From assembly GCA_013396995.1 (NCBI GenBank), contig VWZP01007499.1, positions 162,007 through 226,006 of the forward strand: a stretch of DNA of 64,000 nucleotides, in the 5' to 3' direction. Positions within the stretch are counted from its first letter, which is position 1; each line of letters starts with the position of its first letter. Source of the DNA: Dicaeum eximium. Taxonomy: Eukaryota; Chordata; Aves; Passeriformes; Dicaeidae. The notes beneath the pieces are model-generated. The model did not search any database. It had not been told where the DNA came from and was given only the letters and a program-made list of their open reading frames with translations. The position numbers were made by a program, and so were the translations under genes. This document shows positions 1 to 11,530 of this stretch, piece after piece.

Positions 1-1146
1 AGGTTCAGTGTCTGGTTCTGAGCTGAGATGCACTTAAGTGTTCAGAGAAGAGTGAGCATAGTCCCCTAAGCCCTTACCAAAAAGCAGAAGTGCAGTCTGG
101 GTATTTGGGGTGTAGCCGTGTTCAAACGTGTTACGCAAGCCAGTCTGCCTAGCCTTGTCCTTATCTCGCTTGTGCGCGCAGTGGGGAAATGGCAGGCTGG
201 GGAAAGGTCCCTTCCCTCCATGAAACTCCCTCGCCTGTAATGGAAAACAGTCAAGAAGCTGGAAAAATTCTAGCACTCCTGCTGAAGAACAAAAAAGAGA
301 GATGAAAGAAAGGGGGGACTTTAGCAAGGGAGTGAGGAAAATACGATAATTTTGAGTGGGACTACTCCCTCTCTATGTGCTTTCAAGCAGTGTCACAGGT
401 GACTTTAGATACAGATCTCCTTAGCTGCATTTACCCTAAAGTTTGTTTCTACCATTTGCTGTTTCAAGAATATTAAGTACTATTCACACTTTATTACAAA
501 TCAAGAAATTGGACTTCTTTATGGTTCTAAGTATTTTATTCCAGTTTGTTGAACACTAATTTCCCAATGGCTTGAGTCACATGCTGCACCACGGATTGCC
601 TTGTAGTAAATTCCCCAGCATAAACGGGAGTGGCCTGAATTTACAGTGTGGTATCTCAGAATGAAACTTCTTCCTGTCTTGTTTCATACTTCACAAAGTT
701 ACTCTAGTGATACTATACAAAGTCAAAATTATTTTTTTTTCTTTAATGCTACAAGTTTGGCTAGATTTATAAGACAATAAAAGTGAAGTAAGCCTATCTG
801 CGAATGTAACCCTGAGAATATTGTGTTTCATCTGTTTTCTCTATTTTAATAAGTCTGGGCTCATTCTTCACTTTGGTTTAGGAAAATTAAATAATGTCAC
901 AGTTTTTCCTTTGAGAGGTTGCCAAGCTATTACAGAGCCTCCATGGTGTTCCATTGAAATTAATTGTGCTTAGAAGTTATGAAAATGGAATTGTGTATCC
1001 TTAAGTCAGGTGTTTATGTCATGTTTGCAGTAATATACAGAAATTATAGTATGTATTTGATAGTGTGAATTTCCCCCAGTCACTTACTTTTTGTTCTAAG
1101 GAAGTATCTCCTTTTGCCAAAATATGCTAATTAAGTTTTCAAAGAC
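1..1146. other. Unique sequence, no gene seen
   Basis: This stretch is AT-rich with scattered stops in all frames. The longest open frame, on the minus strand near 34-327, matches no family I know, and it has no promoter or splice context. No repeat family was recognised. Confidence 0.6.
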
Positions 1147-1163
1147 TTTTTTTTTTTTTTTTT
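1147..1163. repeat. Poly(T) run
   Basis: This is seventeen consecutive T, a simple mononucleotide run. It could be the tail of a minus-strand retroposon, but no retroposon body is recognisable beside it. Confidence 0.9.
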
Positions 1164-3561
1164 GGGTAACTAGCTGCAGCCAAGTTTATCTTAGGATCAA
1201 TTTATTCATTTATAGAAGAAAACACACAAACTTCAAATTTAATAATTTTTTATCTGCTAGGGAGTTCTTAATTAGACATTAAATAAAAGTCTAATAGTTT
1301 CTCTTTGCATCTGAACATAAAATTACATATAATTACATGTAAAGCTTAACATATATGAAAATTAAGCTGAAGTATTCAGTGCTCATTGCTTAAGTTTTCT
1401 ACCTGTGACATCATGCATGTGTATCATAATAATCATTAATTATATGATCACTTTAAATGCATGATCCTTCAGTTTGAGATGGAAACTTCTCACTGAATTA
1501 AAAAACAGAAAAGTTATTTCTCTGTATCTGATGTTGTTTATCTGAATACAGATTTTTTTTTTGCTTTTCCTGCATGCTTTTCTAGAGTAATCATTAGGAG
1601 AGTATCTGAATGCTCATACTAATGAGTTCCCAAAATTCTGAACTAGTAGCATTATCATCAATATATTGCTGAGAAAGCCTAGGCATAGAGGGATTCAATA
1701 AAAGAATGGCTGCTAAATTGGGTTGGTTTTCATTTAATCAAAGCACAGTTTCACTGAATATAATGTTCAGGTTATTTGAGGGTAGAGGTTGTTCAGCAGT
1801 AGGAGTGATAGCCATAATTTTAGAGCTGTGTTAAATTCAGCAATAGGCTTTTTCTTAACTTGTGGGTACATGCTGTGGTTCCTGTCTGCATTATTAGGGC
1901 TTTTCCTGGTGCAGCATTATTGGGATGCTCTGTTCCTCAGAGCATTTGCAGTGCTGAGAAGGCTCTATGCATACGGTAGATTCTCCTTGATATTTCTGCA
2001 TTTATTTTCCAGTGCCTTGAATCTGGAGCTCAGAAAATGAGAAGCACTTCGTTAGAGGCCACCAGTTCGATACAAGAAACTCGCTACTCTGTAAATCCCT
2101 GATAAAGGCAGAAATAGAAGTGGTTTGTACCCAACAGGATGCATTTGCGGTAGCCTCCCAACATCCCCTATCCCTCCCTCCCCCCGAGGCTGCTGCTGGC
2201 TTTTGGCAGGGCCTGGGTGCCAGAAGAGGGAGCACGGAACACAGCAGAGCCCCAGCCTGAATGTTCCTGCTGCTGCCTGAGGTTGGCTGATGCCACAGGT
2301 TTTTCAGAAAACCCTGCTTCTAGCTCTTAATATAGTTTTCATTATTGCTGATTTTTGCTGTGCATGTGCAGCTTGAGATTCAAGAGCTTATAGTTGTATC
2401 ACATTGTTCAATAGGAAGACTGCCCAAAAGGCATATCTCTGATTATTCAAAGGCTACTCTCCCACTAAATTTCAAATTCTCTCTTCAAAGTAAAGGTCTT
2501 TTTAAGTACATTAAGAGGTTGGTTTTTTTTTCTGTACTTGAGTAAAAATGGGATTTTTTTTTCCTTCCTCAGTTTCACACTTGTATTTTTGTTAAAAAGT
2601 TCTTTTGAAAACATCAGCTTGAGGCAGACATGGCCTGGAAAACTTAAACTCAGGTAGTATTAAAGTTGAAAAAACAGCATATCTTCAATTCTTTCTTCTG
2701 ATAACATGTCTTGGAACCTGAAGCTGTATTCAATTTCAACCCTGAAAACATATCCTAGTAGCTGTTTGGATCTGTTGGCATTTACAGTCATTATATACAA
2801 TGTGATTGCAAAATACCTGTACACCGGGCTCAAATACAGAAAGTCAGCTATTGTTTAATATACTCAGCTCATGCCAATATAATGCTTATTACTCAGAATA
2901 ACACTGTCCAATACAGAGACATTACATGAGAGGAAGGTAGCAAGTCCTGTACTTTTAATCTAAGTAGTAAAATATGTTCTGTATAGTGGTGATTCTTGGT
3001 TCTGGCTTCTTCCAATGGGTTTAGGTCTCTGGGTAGCTGAAGCATTTATGTTAGGTACACAAACGGAGTCTTTAGCAGTATCCAGACTGTATCCCTTTGC
3101 TGTGCAGAGCTGTGATCACCACATCCAGCTCTAATTTGTTACAGGACCACAGTCAAAGAATGGAACAGTTTTGTTAACTAGCTGAATGGCATGGGAGAGT
3201 TCCCAAAAGGTTACTTAGTTTGCTAATCTCTGCTCAAGAGTTCTGCTGGCTTCATTGCTAGCAAAGGCTTAGCCTGGTAAGAACTGTCTGCCTTTTTAAT
3301 TTTTATTTATTTGTTTAAGTTTTAAGAAAGAACTGACTGATGAATGGCTGACGTTTCTAATGTTGAAGGGGTTTTTTGTTCTCACTTTGGTGCTACTGGC
3401 TTCGGTTAGGTCTGAGAATGATAGAAGAGCTTTACACACCTGTTTCCTTTATTTCTCCTTACTCCCTCCACATCTTATTGTCACAAAATGTTTGAGACAT
3501 GTCTTGTGATTAGAACACCAAAGGCTACTCCATGGTCACATGCCTCATTCTTGAGGGGAGG
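1164..3561. other. Unique sequence, no gene seen
   Basis: No gene, RNA or known repeat was recognised. There is a short pyrimidine-rich tract at about 2161-2186, inside a locally GC-richer patch at 2130-2290. Open frames are under 85 codons and look random. Confidence 0.6.
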
Positions 3562-3646
3562 GGAAAACACAAAAAACCTTAAAAAACCCAAACCAAACAA
3601 ACAAAAAACCAGACAAATAAACCCAAAAAAGCACAAAAAAACCCCC
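3562..3646. repeat. A/C-rich low-complexity tract
   Basis: The plus strand is almost entirely A and C, in irregular units such as AAACC and AAACAAAC. An open frame across 3488-3739 owes its lysine, proline and asparagine runs to this tract and should not be read as a protein. Confidence 0.85.
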
Positions 3647-6600
3647 AAGTGTATAGTTGGGGAGAGGGAAGAGTTTCCAATTCTAGTACATGATCTTCAT
3701 AAGCACAGTTACTGTAGAATAAAGAAGTTTATGGCTTGAATTCAATAATACTGTTCTGTAAAAAAACCCTTTTCATTAAATACTCCACTGGGTATTTGGA
3801 TGATATACTGAACATCTGTTGTAATGAAGAGTCACCAAAGGTCTGATTTTTGGTGTTCTTCTGGTTCCATGGAAGAGGCAGAAAGAAAGACTTGCTTTTT
3901 GTTTGTTCTTGCTGGTTTCAGTGGCCAGTTGTGGTTCCTAAGTATAGAGGTTAGTGAAGCCTGCAACTGGTTCAGTGTTGGCTGGAGAGAATCAGGCACT
4001 TCTCAAACAAATCATTGAAGCAACTTCAATATTCTTCACCATCTTTTAATGGAAAATTAGGAGAATATTAGCAAATTTCTGAAGGAAAAATTGGCAGGCA
4101 GGATTTTATATAGCCTTTTAGGTAGTTCAGCACATCTTCCCCTGCCTTAGTACATGACAGAACTCCACCACAAAACATATGCTGTGCAGTCACCAGCCTT
4201 TTATAAAGCTGTCATACACATTGAAACTGCAGCTTTCTAGATGTTTTGAAAGTGGGTGTCCTGTTTAATAGAGTTTCGTCTATTGCCACACCATATTAAC
4301 TGTGCTCTGGATGTTAGGAACAAATTTTAAAATTAGCTAAGGCAAAGCCACTGAACACCTAACTGGGTTGTTATTGCCTTAGTAAAGCTTGCTGATCTTT
4401 AATATGGAGTAGCTGTAGATATTAACACCCAGAGCTTTGTAAATGCAAATAAAGTTATAGGAAGTTTAACATTTGGAAAGGAAGTAGTAAATAGGCATGT
4501 GCAGGAGCCTGGGTGTGTCAGGAGGAGAGGCCACTGCAGGCCAGCTATCTTGGGTGGAACATTTGGAGTGCAAACTATCAAATGCAGCACTGTACCAGCC
4601 TCACTTGTGCACTGTTCTTTGTGCTGGTGCTCCCACCTATCAGCCAAAGAACAGGAGCTCTTTAGGTCACAGCTCCCAGCATTACTTCCAATACTTGAAC
4701 TCAGCTACCTAAAAGGGGTTTGTATATACATGTATATCAGTTGGAACTGGAGTCCAGGATTTGAGCATAGTTTCTCAGAAAATGTTGGATCATCTCTTAA
4801 AACTGGAGTACTAGTATCCTGTGTAATCTCTTATGGATGTTTAAAATTAGTCAGTATTTAAGTACTGATTAAACAGTTTGCTTTATCATCCTTCATTCAT
4901 GTCAGAATTAATTGGACAAAACTGCTGCAAATTCACTACTCAAAGATGGTAAGTAAAGATACTTGCAAAGAAACTCACCAGTTGAATTCATATTCTGCAG
5001 TAGTGTTGCCAATTAACTTTCAGTAAGGGTTTACAACTTTAAAGTACTTCATATATATCTTGATCTCTAAAAAATGAGTTTTCAACATTTTGGTAAAGTT
5101 AGGAGAGAAAAATAGATTGTTAACATTTTTTGGTCTGAATATAAGGTAGCACAGTTTGAATGTATATACATTTGTAGTGTTTGATCCCAGAGTTTAGCCA
5201 CACTAAGCTCTTTCTCATATACTCCATGATGAACCATTTAGACAAGAAATAAGGGTATGTGGAGAGGAGACGGGAGGATTGCAGGCAGACGGTACTTGTG
5301 TTACTCCTTTGCACATCAGTCACTTCTGAAAGTACACTGTAATTTCCATAGAACTTAGCAGTGTTTTGCACATTGTTACATTAGTTTAAAAACATTTTAT
5401 ACTTTGCAGTTGTGTTTTAACTTACAGACATGAACTATAAAGTTTTGTTGAACTTCTGCCTAATTGTAATGAAAGGAGAAGTACAAGCTCTGCAAACAGT
5501 TTTTATTGAAGTATGAAAACAGAGCCATAAGTTTACACAATCTACAGAAATGACATGTCATTACCACAAACTAGCTACTACAGGAAGTAGCTCTTGAATT
5601 GTGTGCCAGATTATGTATTAACTTAAGACTCTACATACGTAAAATTTTTGGGGGACAATATTCCATGTTCTTTAAGCCCCTTAAACCTCCAGGGAAGAAA
5701 AATCTTAACAGACAACTCCTAACTCTTTTACTGGACAAGTTTTGATTTAAAAGCTCACATCCCTTCAAAATATGGAATTTAATATAACTAAGGAGGCAGT
5801 TGTTTCATGGGATCACCTCTGAGATAGGAAAATATGTGTGCACAGTATCCACATCTCCTCTTGACCAACACAGGTTTCTCATGGTGCTGTTTCCTTATAA
5901 GAACAACTGAGATTTTGGGTAAATCCCTGCTGCTGAAAACCTGCAGGTAAATAATTTAGATCATGATGTTGCTAACCTAATGCAGTAGTTGACTTGCCAA
6001 ACTAGTAGCTCATGAATTTGTAGCATTTGTAGTCTGAGTAGCTAGCTTCTGAATGTTAGTGATAGCTTTGCCCTGCAGCAGAATGGCTTTCTACAGTTAT
6101 GTACTAAATACTCAAAACTATGGCAAGTTCTGGAACCACTCTTAGTAGTTAGGTAACAACAAGTTGTTCCACAATTTCTTAATAGCTTGAACTAGGTGCT
6201 GCCTCCAAAAAGAAGCACATAATGTATTTTTGTCCTTTTCTTCCTTCCTTCCTCTTGTCATTAGCATTTCACACACCTGTACTGCAACATAGATAAAGAT
6301 TAATTCAGCTGAAAATTTACAGAACAAAAAATTGTCTTTTAAATGGACTTGCTACCACTGTGTGAAGGGCAGCATCAATTCAAGAGAATGTAGAAATAAA
6401 AATCAGAGAAAGACAGGACTCCTTCTAGTCCTCCTTCAAAGGCTCCAGCATCCACACTATTCAGGTAACAACTGCAGGACAGAACATTGTCCCCCTTGTT
6501 ATCACTGGTGAGGGAGTAGAAGAAATCTGAAGTCAAGGCAATTAGGTGCTGCTAGCACTTCCTTGTTGCTCTTTAACAGGATGATTAAGTGGTAACTCTT

Positions 6601-8747
6601 TTGATAAATATTTCCTCTAGTTTGCTTAGCCCAGTTGTCATAAGCATTTTGAAAGGAGTGCACCTGGCTGAATTGTTAACTGTGCTCTTACTTCTTTTTC
6701 AGGGGAGGTGGGGTACAACTGTCATCTTGTGGTGTTTTTAAGGAAACAGAAATAGAAAACTGACTTTCATTTTATATGCAGATTGTCCCTGTGGGATGGA
6801 CACAGATGATACAAAAATGAGTTAGGAAGGGCTTTTTGGCTGATAACAACAGTGTTATATTTTCCTTCTGTTGCCAGCTTTGAGTGTGTTTGCCCCCAAA
6901 CTTTGCACTGCATCCAAAGACCTAGAATTTGGAGTCTGCGGGCCTTGGAGATGGAGGGAAGTTGAGCATAAAGAGAACCTGCTGAGTATTTTCAAGACTG
7001 AGATTTGAAAATAAGTTTCTCTCCTCCACTTACAAAGAATCTAATATAGGACCTTTTGGGCCATGGCACATCTATATTTAGATTTCTTTACCTATATCCT
7101 TTCCCCCCCCTTTATTTTTATATGGACAAATTTTAAATTAAATGCATATGTGAAATAAATTCCACATCTAAAGTCTTGCAAATTAGGGATGCTGTAGGAG
7201 TAGTATGCTTCCTACATGTTTTCATATAGATGAGTGGGACAAAGGACATATATCACAGGCTTGATTTTGGTAAGAATAGTGTTTTCAGTCAACATTAAAC
7301 CTAAATGCTGAAGTACCAAAACACTGCCTTGTCTACTGCTGCCCTTCCATAGACCCATTGGTTTTAACTCTTGGTAATTCTCATCTATTTTAGACTTCTT
7401 TCCATCTTCTACTTCCTCGACCTCTTCCAGCAGCACTTTGCCACTGGAGCTACAGAATATCTATCTGGAGATTCATGACACCCTCGTAAGTGTGGAGGGA
7501 AGAATGAAATCAGTTAATTCCAGATTACAAACAGTAAAGTTAAGTAACTGAAAAAGAAGTACAGACTTTTAACTGTTGATTTGCAGTTAGCACTCCATGC
7601 CTTCCCTATGCAATTATATCAAATCCATGCCCTTCTTTAGACAAATGGGGAGAGGTAGCTCTTCTAACAGCTCACAGTGGAAATTTTACCATTGCAGTGA
7701 TGCAAAAGGGTTTGCCTGCAGCCCAGAATAGTGCAGCATCATCATCCTCACACCTCCTCTGTCTTCAACAGCTAATGGCTTGGTTTCTGCAGAATAACAC
7801 AATGGCTAATCCTGTGTAAGAGTCCCAGTACAGGTATGACTTTAAATTTCTTGAAAGGCTTCAGAAGGACAAGTCAAATGCCTCTGCATATGAATGAAGA
7901 AGAAATGTGCAGTTTAGACATTGAGACAAGCTCAGAGTAGTCAAATTAAGTAAATTAATGTTATTCAGTGAAATTTTTTTTTACAGTAAGACATTAAAAA
8001 AAGAATCTGCATTTATTATGTGAGTAAAGCAGAGGATATGAGAAATCAGGAATGGAAATGAAGAAACAGGATAACTTATTTTTCCCTCTTCTTAAAAGCA
8101 AAAATGTCATATTTTAGGTAAAAGTCCATACTTTCTAGCCCAGCTGTTGTGCTTCACATGCAACTGAGAAATACTATATAAAGCACTTGCTGTTATGATA
8201 GAATTCTCTCACTTTACTGCAGTTCCCTTCTAAACCAGGCCTTAGTTCTGCATTTCATGTAAAATAAAAGGAGCCAGGTGCCTCAGAATTGCCAAGACTG
8301 AACTGTGAGTGTAGCATCACAATTTTTCTTTAACTGTAGCCATTGATGTTTCACATATAGTTAACATCCATTAAAGTTTTTTATTTCACTTAAAATCCTT
8401 CAAATCCTTTTGTATCTTTTTTCCAAATAGGTGTTTGAAGTTTTATTTGTTTTAAATGGTAGGGAAAAAATCAGAAACAGCTAATTATTAAAATTGGAGA
8501 TACTAAACATGAATCTTCAACTGACACCAAACTCAGTTTTCACACAGAGTATTTTCCTATTTCAAGCTGCATATTTGTGAAATCTTCAATAACATTATGG
8601 GATTTTTAATGTATAAAGTTGTGCATGGATGTAACTGAAAGAGCTTGGCGTAAGAGTGTAAATGCTTCCTGGCAGAAACTCTGTTAGCCTTCAGGACCAA
8701 CAATTTCCCATTACTCAAGCTCAGACACTTTTCCCTCTTTTGTGTAG
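3647..8747. other. Unique sequence, no gene seen
   Basis: Five kilobases of AT-rich unique DNA. Small items are a TTCC run near 6241-6253, a C8 run at 7103-7110, and a 43-nt stretch at 4906-4948 with an acceptor-like and a donor-like flank. The last is listed among the rejected items. No coding region or repeat family was recognised. Confidence 0.55.
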
Positions 8748-8794
8748 GATATGATTCAAGGAGCGCCCCACAAGTTTCTCTTGGGGAGTGTGAG
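8748..8794 (+). other. Possible 47-nt exon (weak)
   Basis: A pyrimidine-rich stretch ending in GTGTAG precedes this segment, and GAG|GTGAGT, a near-consensus 5' splice site, follows it. Two of the three frames are open. In one frame it starts DMIQGAPHKFLLG and would leave two bases for the next exon. A second GAG|GTGAGT lies about 18 bases downstream because the donor region is imperfectly duplicated. The protein sequence is not one I recognise. Segments like this arise by chance in long AT-rich DNA, so this is only a candidate. Confidence 0.12.
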
Positions 8795-9749
8795 GTGAGT
8801 ATCAGTGTGGAGGTGAGTGAGTATCAGACAGAGAGCTGTTTTCTGTTTATTAGAGTTGGATATGGATTATTCAAGATACAGATGTGCCTCTACAAGTTTT
8901 CTCCAAAGGCAACTTTTCATTCAGCATGGCTTAAAAAGTCTGGGTCCTGTCATCTCCTGTGAAAACCAGGAGTCTTTACTGCTCAGAAGGTCATGTATTT
9001 CTGATAAATGTTCAGTTTGTCATTATTTGAGAACAAGAACAGTTCAGGAGCTTGAACAGCAAAATTACAGACTTGGAAAGGTATGCAGATGTCAATAAAT
9101 TCAGCTCTTTGGCCACATGAAATAGCAGGAGCTGTGAACTGACAAAACTCTTCATTGCTGAATCAATATGAGGCCATTCTCCTAAGGAGTCTCCCTCAGG
9201 GAAGCAGGTCTAATCCTCACTATGTCAAGACTTCTTGGACACATGAAATTATAAAGGAAGCTTATTGGCAAGTGAAATATGGCAACAGGGAGTCATATCC
9301 AGTACTATTGCACCTGGTAAAAGCCTACGTGCCAGCCTTGGCACGGTGAGTCTTGGTGTGCTGTGTATTCCTTGGACACTGGTGAGTGCATAGGACTCAA
9401 CATGGGTAGAGCTGCTCTGCTCATCTCCAGAGCTAGCACCAACAACCTGAGAATGTCCCCTTAGTCTCCTTGTTCACTCCTAGCCTCAGTAGAGGTGATG
9501 AGGGTATCACCTGTCCCAAGAGGCCTTGGCACAACATTTCTAACCTCCTTATCGCATTTTTCCTTGGGATATGTTACTAGCTCCTTGCATCAGAACCACA
9601 GTATTCCTCAGCACTACAGCTATGCTAAAGGAGCCTTCTCCCCAAGATTCCCTGTGGCAGGTGATAAGGATATTCAGTTTTTGAAGGTGAAGTGAGATCT
9701 CTGCTGTCAAAACAGTGAAAGTACAACTCCTTGTTCTATGGAACACCAG
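8795..9749. other. Unique sequence before the CR1 element
   Basis: No gene was seen. The open frames at 8817-9098, 9155-9349 and 9495-9695 are short and unrelated to anything I recognise. Part of the 3' side may be more of the 5' end of the CR1 that becomes recognisable at about 9750, but divergence hides the true boundary. Confidence 0.5.
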
Positions 9750-11530
9750 GTTCCAAACATGTCAGCACTTAAAGCATGGATCAAGTGCAGAAAATTCAAT
9801 GACAATTTCCTGACATAGGTGATTGGTGAGGTAACTAGAGGAGATGCCCTGGCTGGACTTACTATTCATGAATCTGTCTGAGGGTGTAGAGGTTGAAGGC
9901 AGCTTTGGCTGCAAGTCTGAGTTTGTAGCATTTAAAATCCTGAGATAAACAAGAAAGCTAATAAAATTGCCAGTCTTGACTTCCAAAGGGCAATTTTCAG
10001 CTTGTTTGGGAATCTGCTGGACAGGATCGCATGAGAGGCAGTCAGTTGCCCTGGCAAAGCTAGTTGGACTTCAAGAACAACATTCTCAAAACACAGAACT
10101 GGTCCCTTCGAAGTCAAGAAAGGTAAGCAAAGGTGGTGCAAGGCCAGTATGGATGAACAGAACCCTCCAGACTGACTGCAAATACAAAATCTAGCCAATG
10201 GCAGCATGAGTGTGCTGCCCATCCACTTCACTGTGGTGACTGGAGAGGCAAATGTCATACCCATCTTCAAGAAGGCTGAGAAAGAGGATCCAGGGAACTA
10301 CAAGGTAAGAACTCTAACCTCAGTCTCTTGGAAGATTTTTCCTCCTGGAAACCATTTCTGAGCTCATGAATTGCAAGAAGGTGATTAAAAATAGGCAGCA
10401 TGAATTTACCATGGGCATATTGCCCCTGATGAACCTGACTGATTGATCATTGTGGGGTGGACTGATTCCACAGATCAGGGAAGAGTAGTGAATGTTGTTT
10501 ACCTTGGCTTTAGCAGAGCTTTTCCTAAGGTCCTTGATAGTATCCTACCAGTCAAAATAGTGAGATATGGACAAGATAAGCAGATTGTAAGGTGGATGGA
10601 AAACTGGTTGAAGTTCCAGGTCAGACAGGTTGTGATTGGCAGTATAAAGTCCATCCCACAGTTGGTTGCTAGTGGCCATCCTCCTCAGGGACAGATTCTG
10701 GGGTAAATGCAGTTTGTTGTCTTCACTGCTAGTGATCTGGTCTAATAGCAGAGCTTGCAGTGTCAGCAGATTCATGGATGATACCAGCCTTCAGGGAAGG
10801 AGTTGATATGCCAGAGGGCAGGGCTGTTGCTCAGAGGAACCAAGACAAGCTGGAGGAATACATTTCCAGGAGTCTCACCAAGCTCAGCAAAGACAGGTGA
10901 GAAGTCTTGCACAGGGCCAGAGGGCCCTGCCCTCTGGCATGCTGGAGATGAACTGACTGAAGAGCAGCTTTGTAGAAAGGGACCTGTGGTACTGGTGGGC
11001 ACAATGAGCACGAGTTGGCAGTTGAGGCAAACAAGGTCAGCCTCAACCCACATTGTATTAGCAAGCTGTAACCAGCAGGTCTAGGGAAGTAATTGTTCCC
11101 TTCTCTGGTGCTTGTGAGACTGCTTCTGGAGTACTGGTTTTGGCTGCCTACCACAAGAGACTGACACATGGTTTTGAATGCAGCAGAGTCACTAAGATCA
11201 CACAGGCTGCAGTACGTGTGTATGAGCCAAGTATGATAGGGTGTTTATAGGAAAGAGATCCAAACTCTTCTTGGAGATGTATGGTGACAGGAGAAGAGCT
11301 AATGGACACAAGTTGCAATACAGGAAATTCTACCTGTAAGGAAAAACATTTTCACTGTTAATATAATCAAATGCCGGAATGGACTTCCAGTCAATATTGT
11401 GGAATCTCAGTCCTTGAAGAAATTCAAAACCTGACTGAGCAAGATGCTTTAGTTGGAGATGCTTTGAATGAGAAGTTGAACTAGCAGGCCTCCAGGGATC
11501 ACTTTCAACCTGTCCATCAGAGACGAGGAG
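9750..11530 (+). mobile_element. CR1 LINE, 5'-truncated and decayed
   Basis: This is a non-LTR retroposon of the CR1 clade on the plus strand. It covers the later part of ORF2 and the 3' region. Seen in order are a stretch reading like the pre-RT part of CR1 ORF2 (9790-10140), a block ending in the CR1-like PGNY at about 10285-10303, QHGF at about 10390, a VVYLGF-RAF block at about 10495-10525, a WMENWL block near 10590, and a PPQGQILG block near 10680-10703. An F-x-DDT remnant of the catalytic box follows near 10765-10780. Beyond it lies the usual CR1 C-terminal and 3' sequence, including a block that reads like the common GGTCCCTTCCAACC end near 11490-11515. Stops and frameshifts interrupt every part, and the motif A aspartate reads as proline (RAFP). 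The element cannot make active enzyme. The 5' end is truncated, as in most CR1 copies. Confidence 0.85.

Noticed and set aside
4906..4948. 43-nt segment with acceptor-like CATGTCAG and donor GATG|GTAAGT
   Set aside because: Very short, two frames open, no protein-like signature and no partner. Expected by chance in this much AT-rich DNA.
7796..7834. Splice-like flanks (TTTCTGCAG and ACAG|GTATGA) around a short open segment
   Set aside because: Weak donor, no recognisable product, chance expected.
10443..10706. Open frame with a reverse transcriptase-like product
   Set aside because: It is a surviving fragment of the decayed CR1 at 9750-11530 and not a separate gene.
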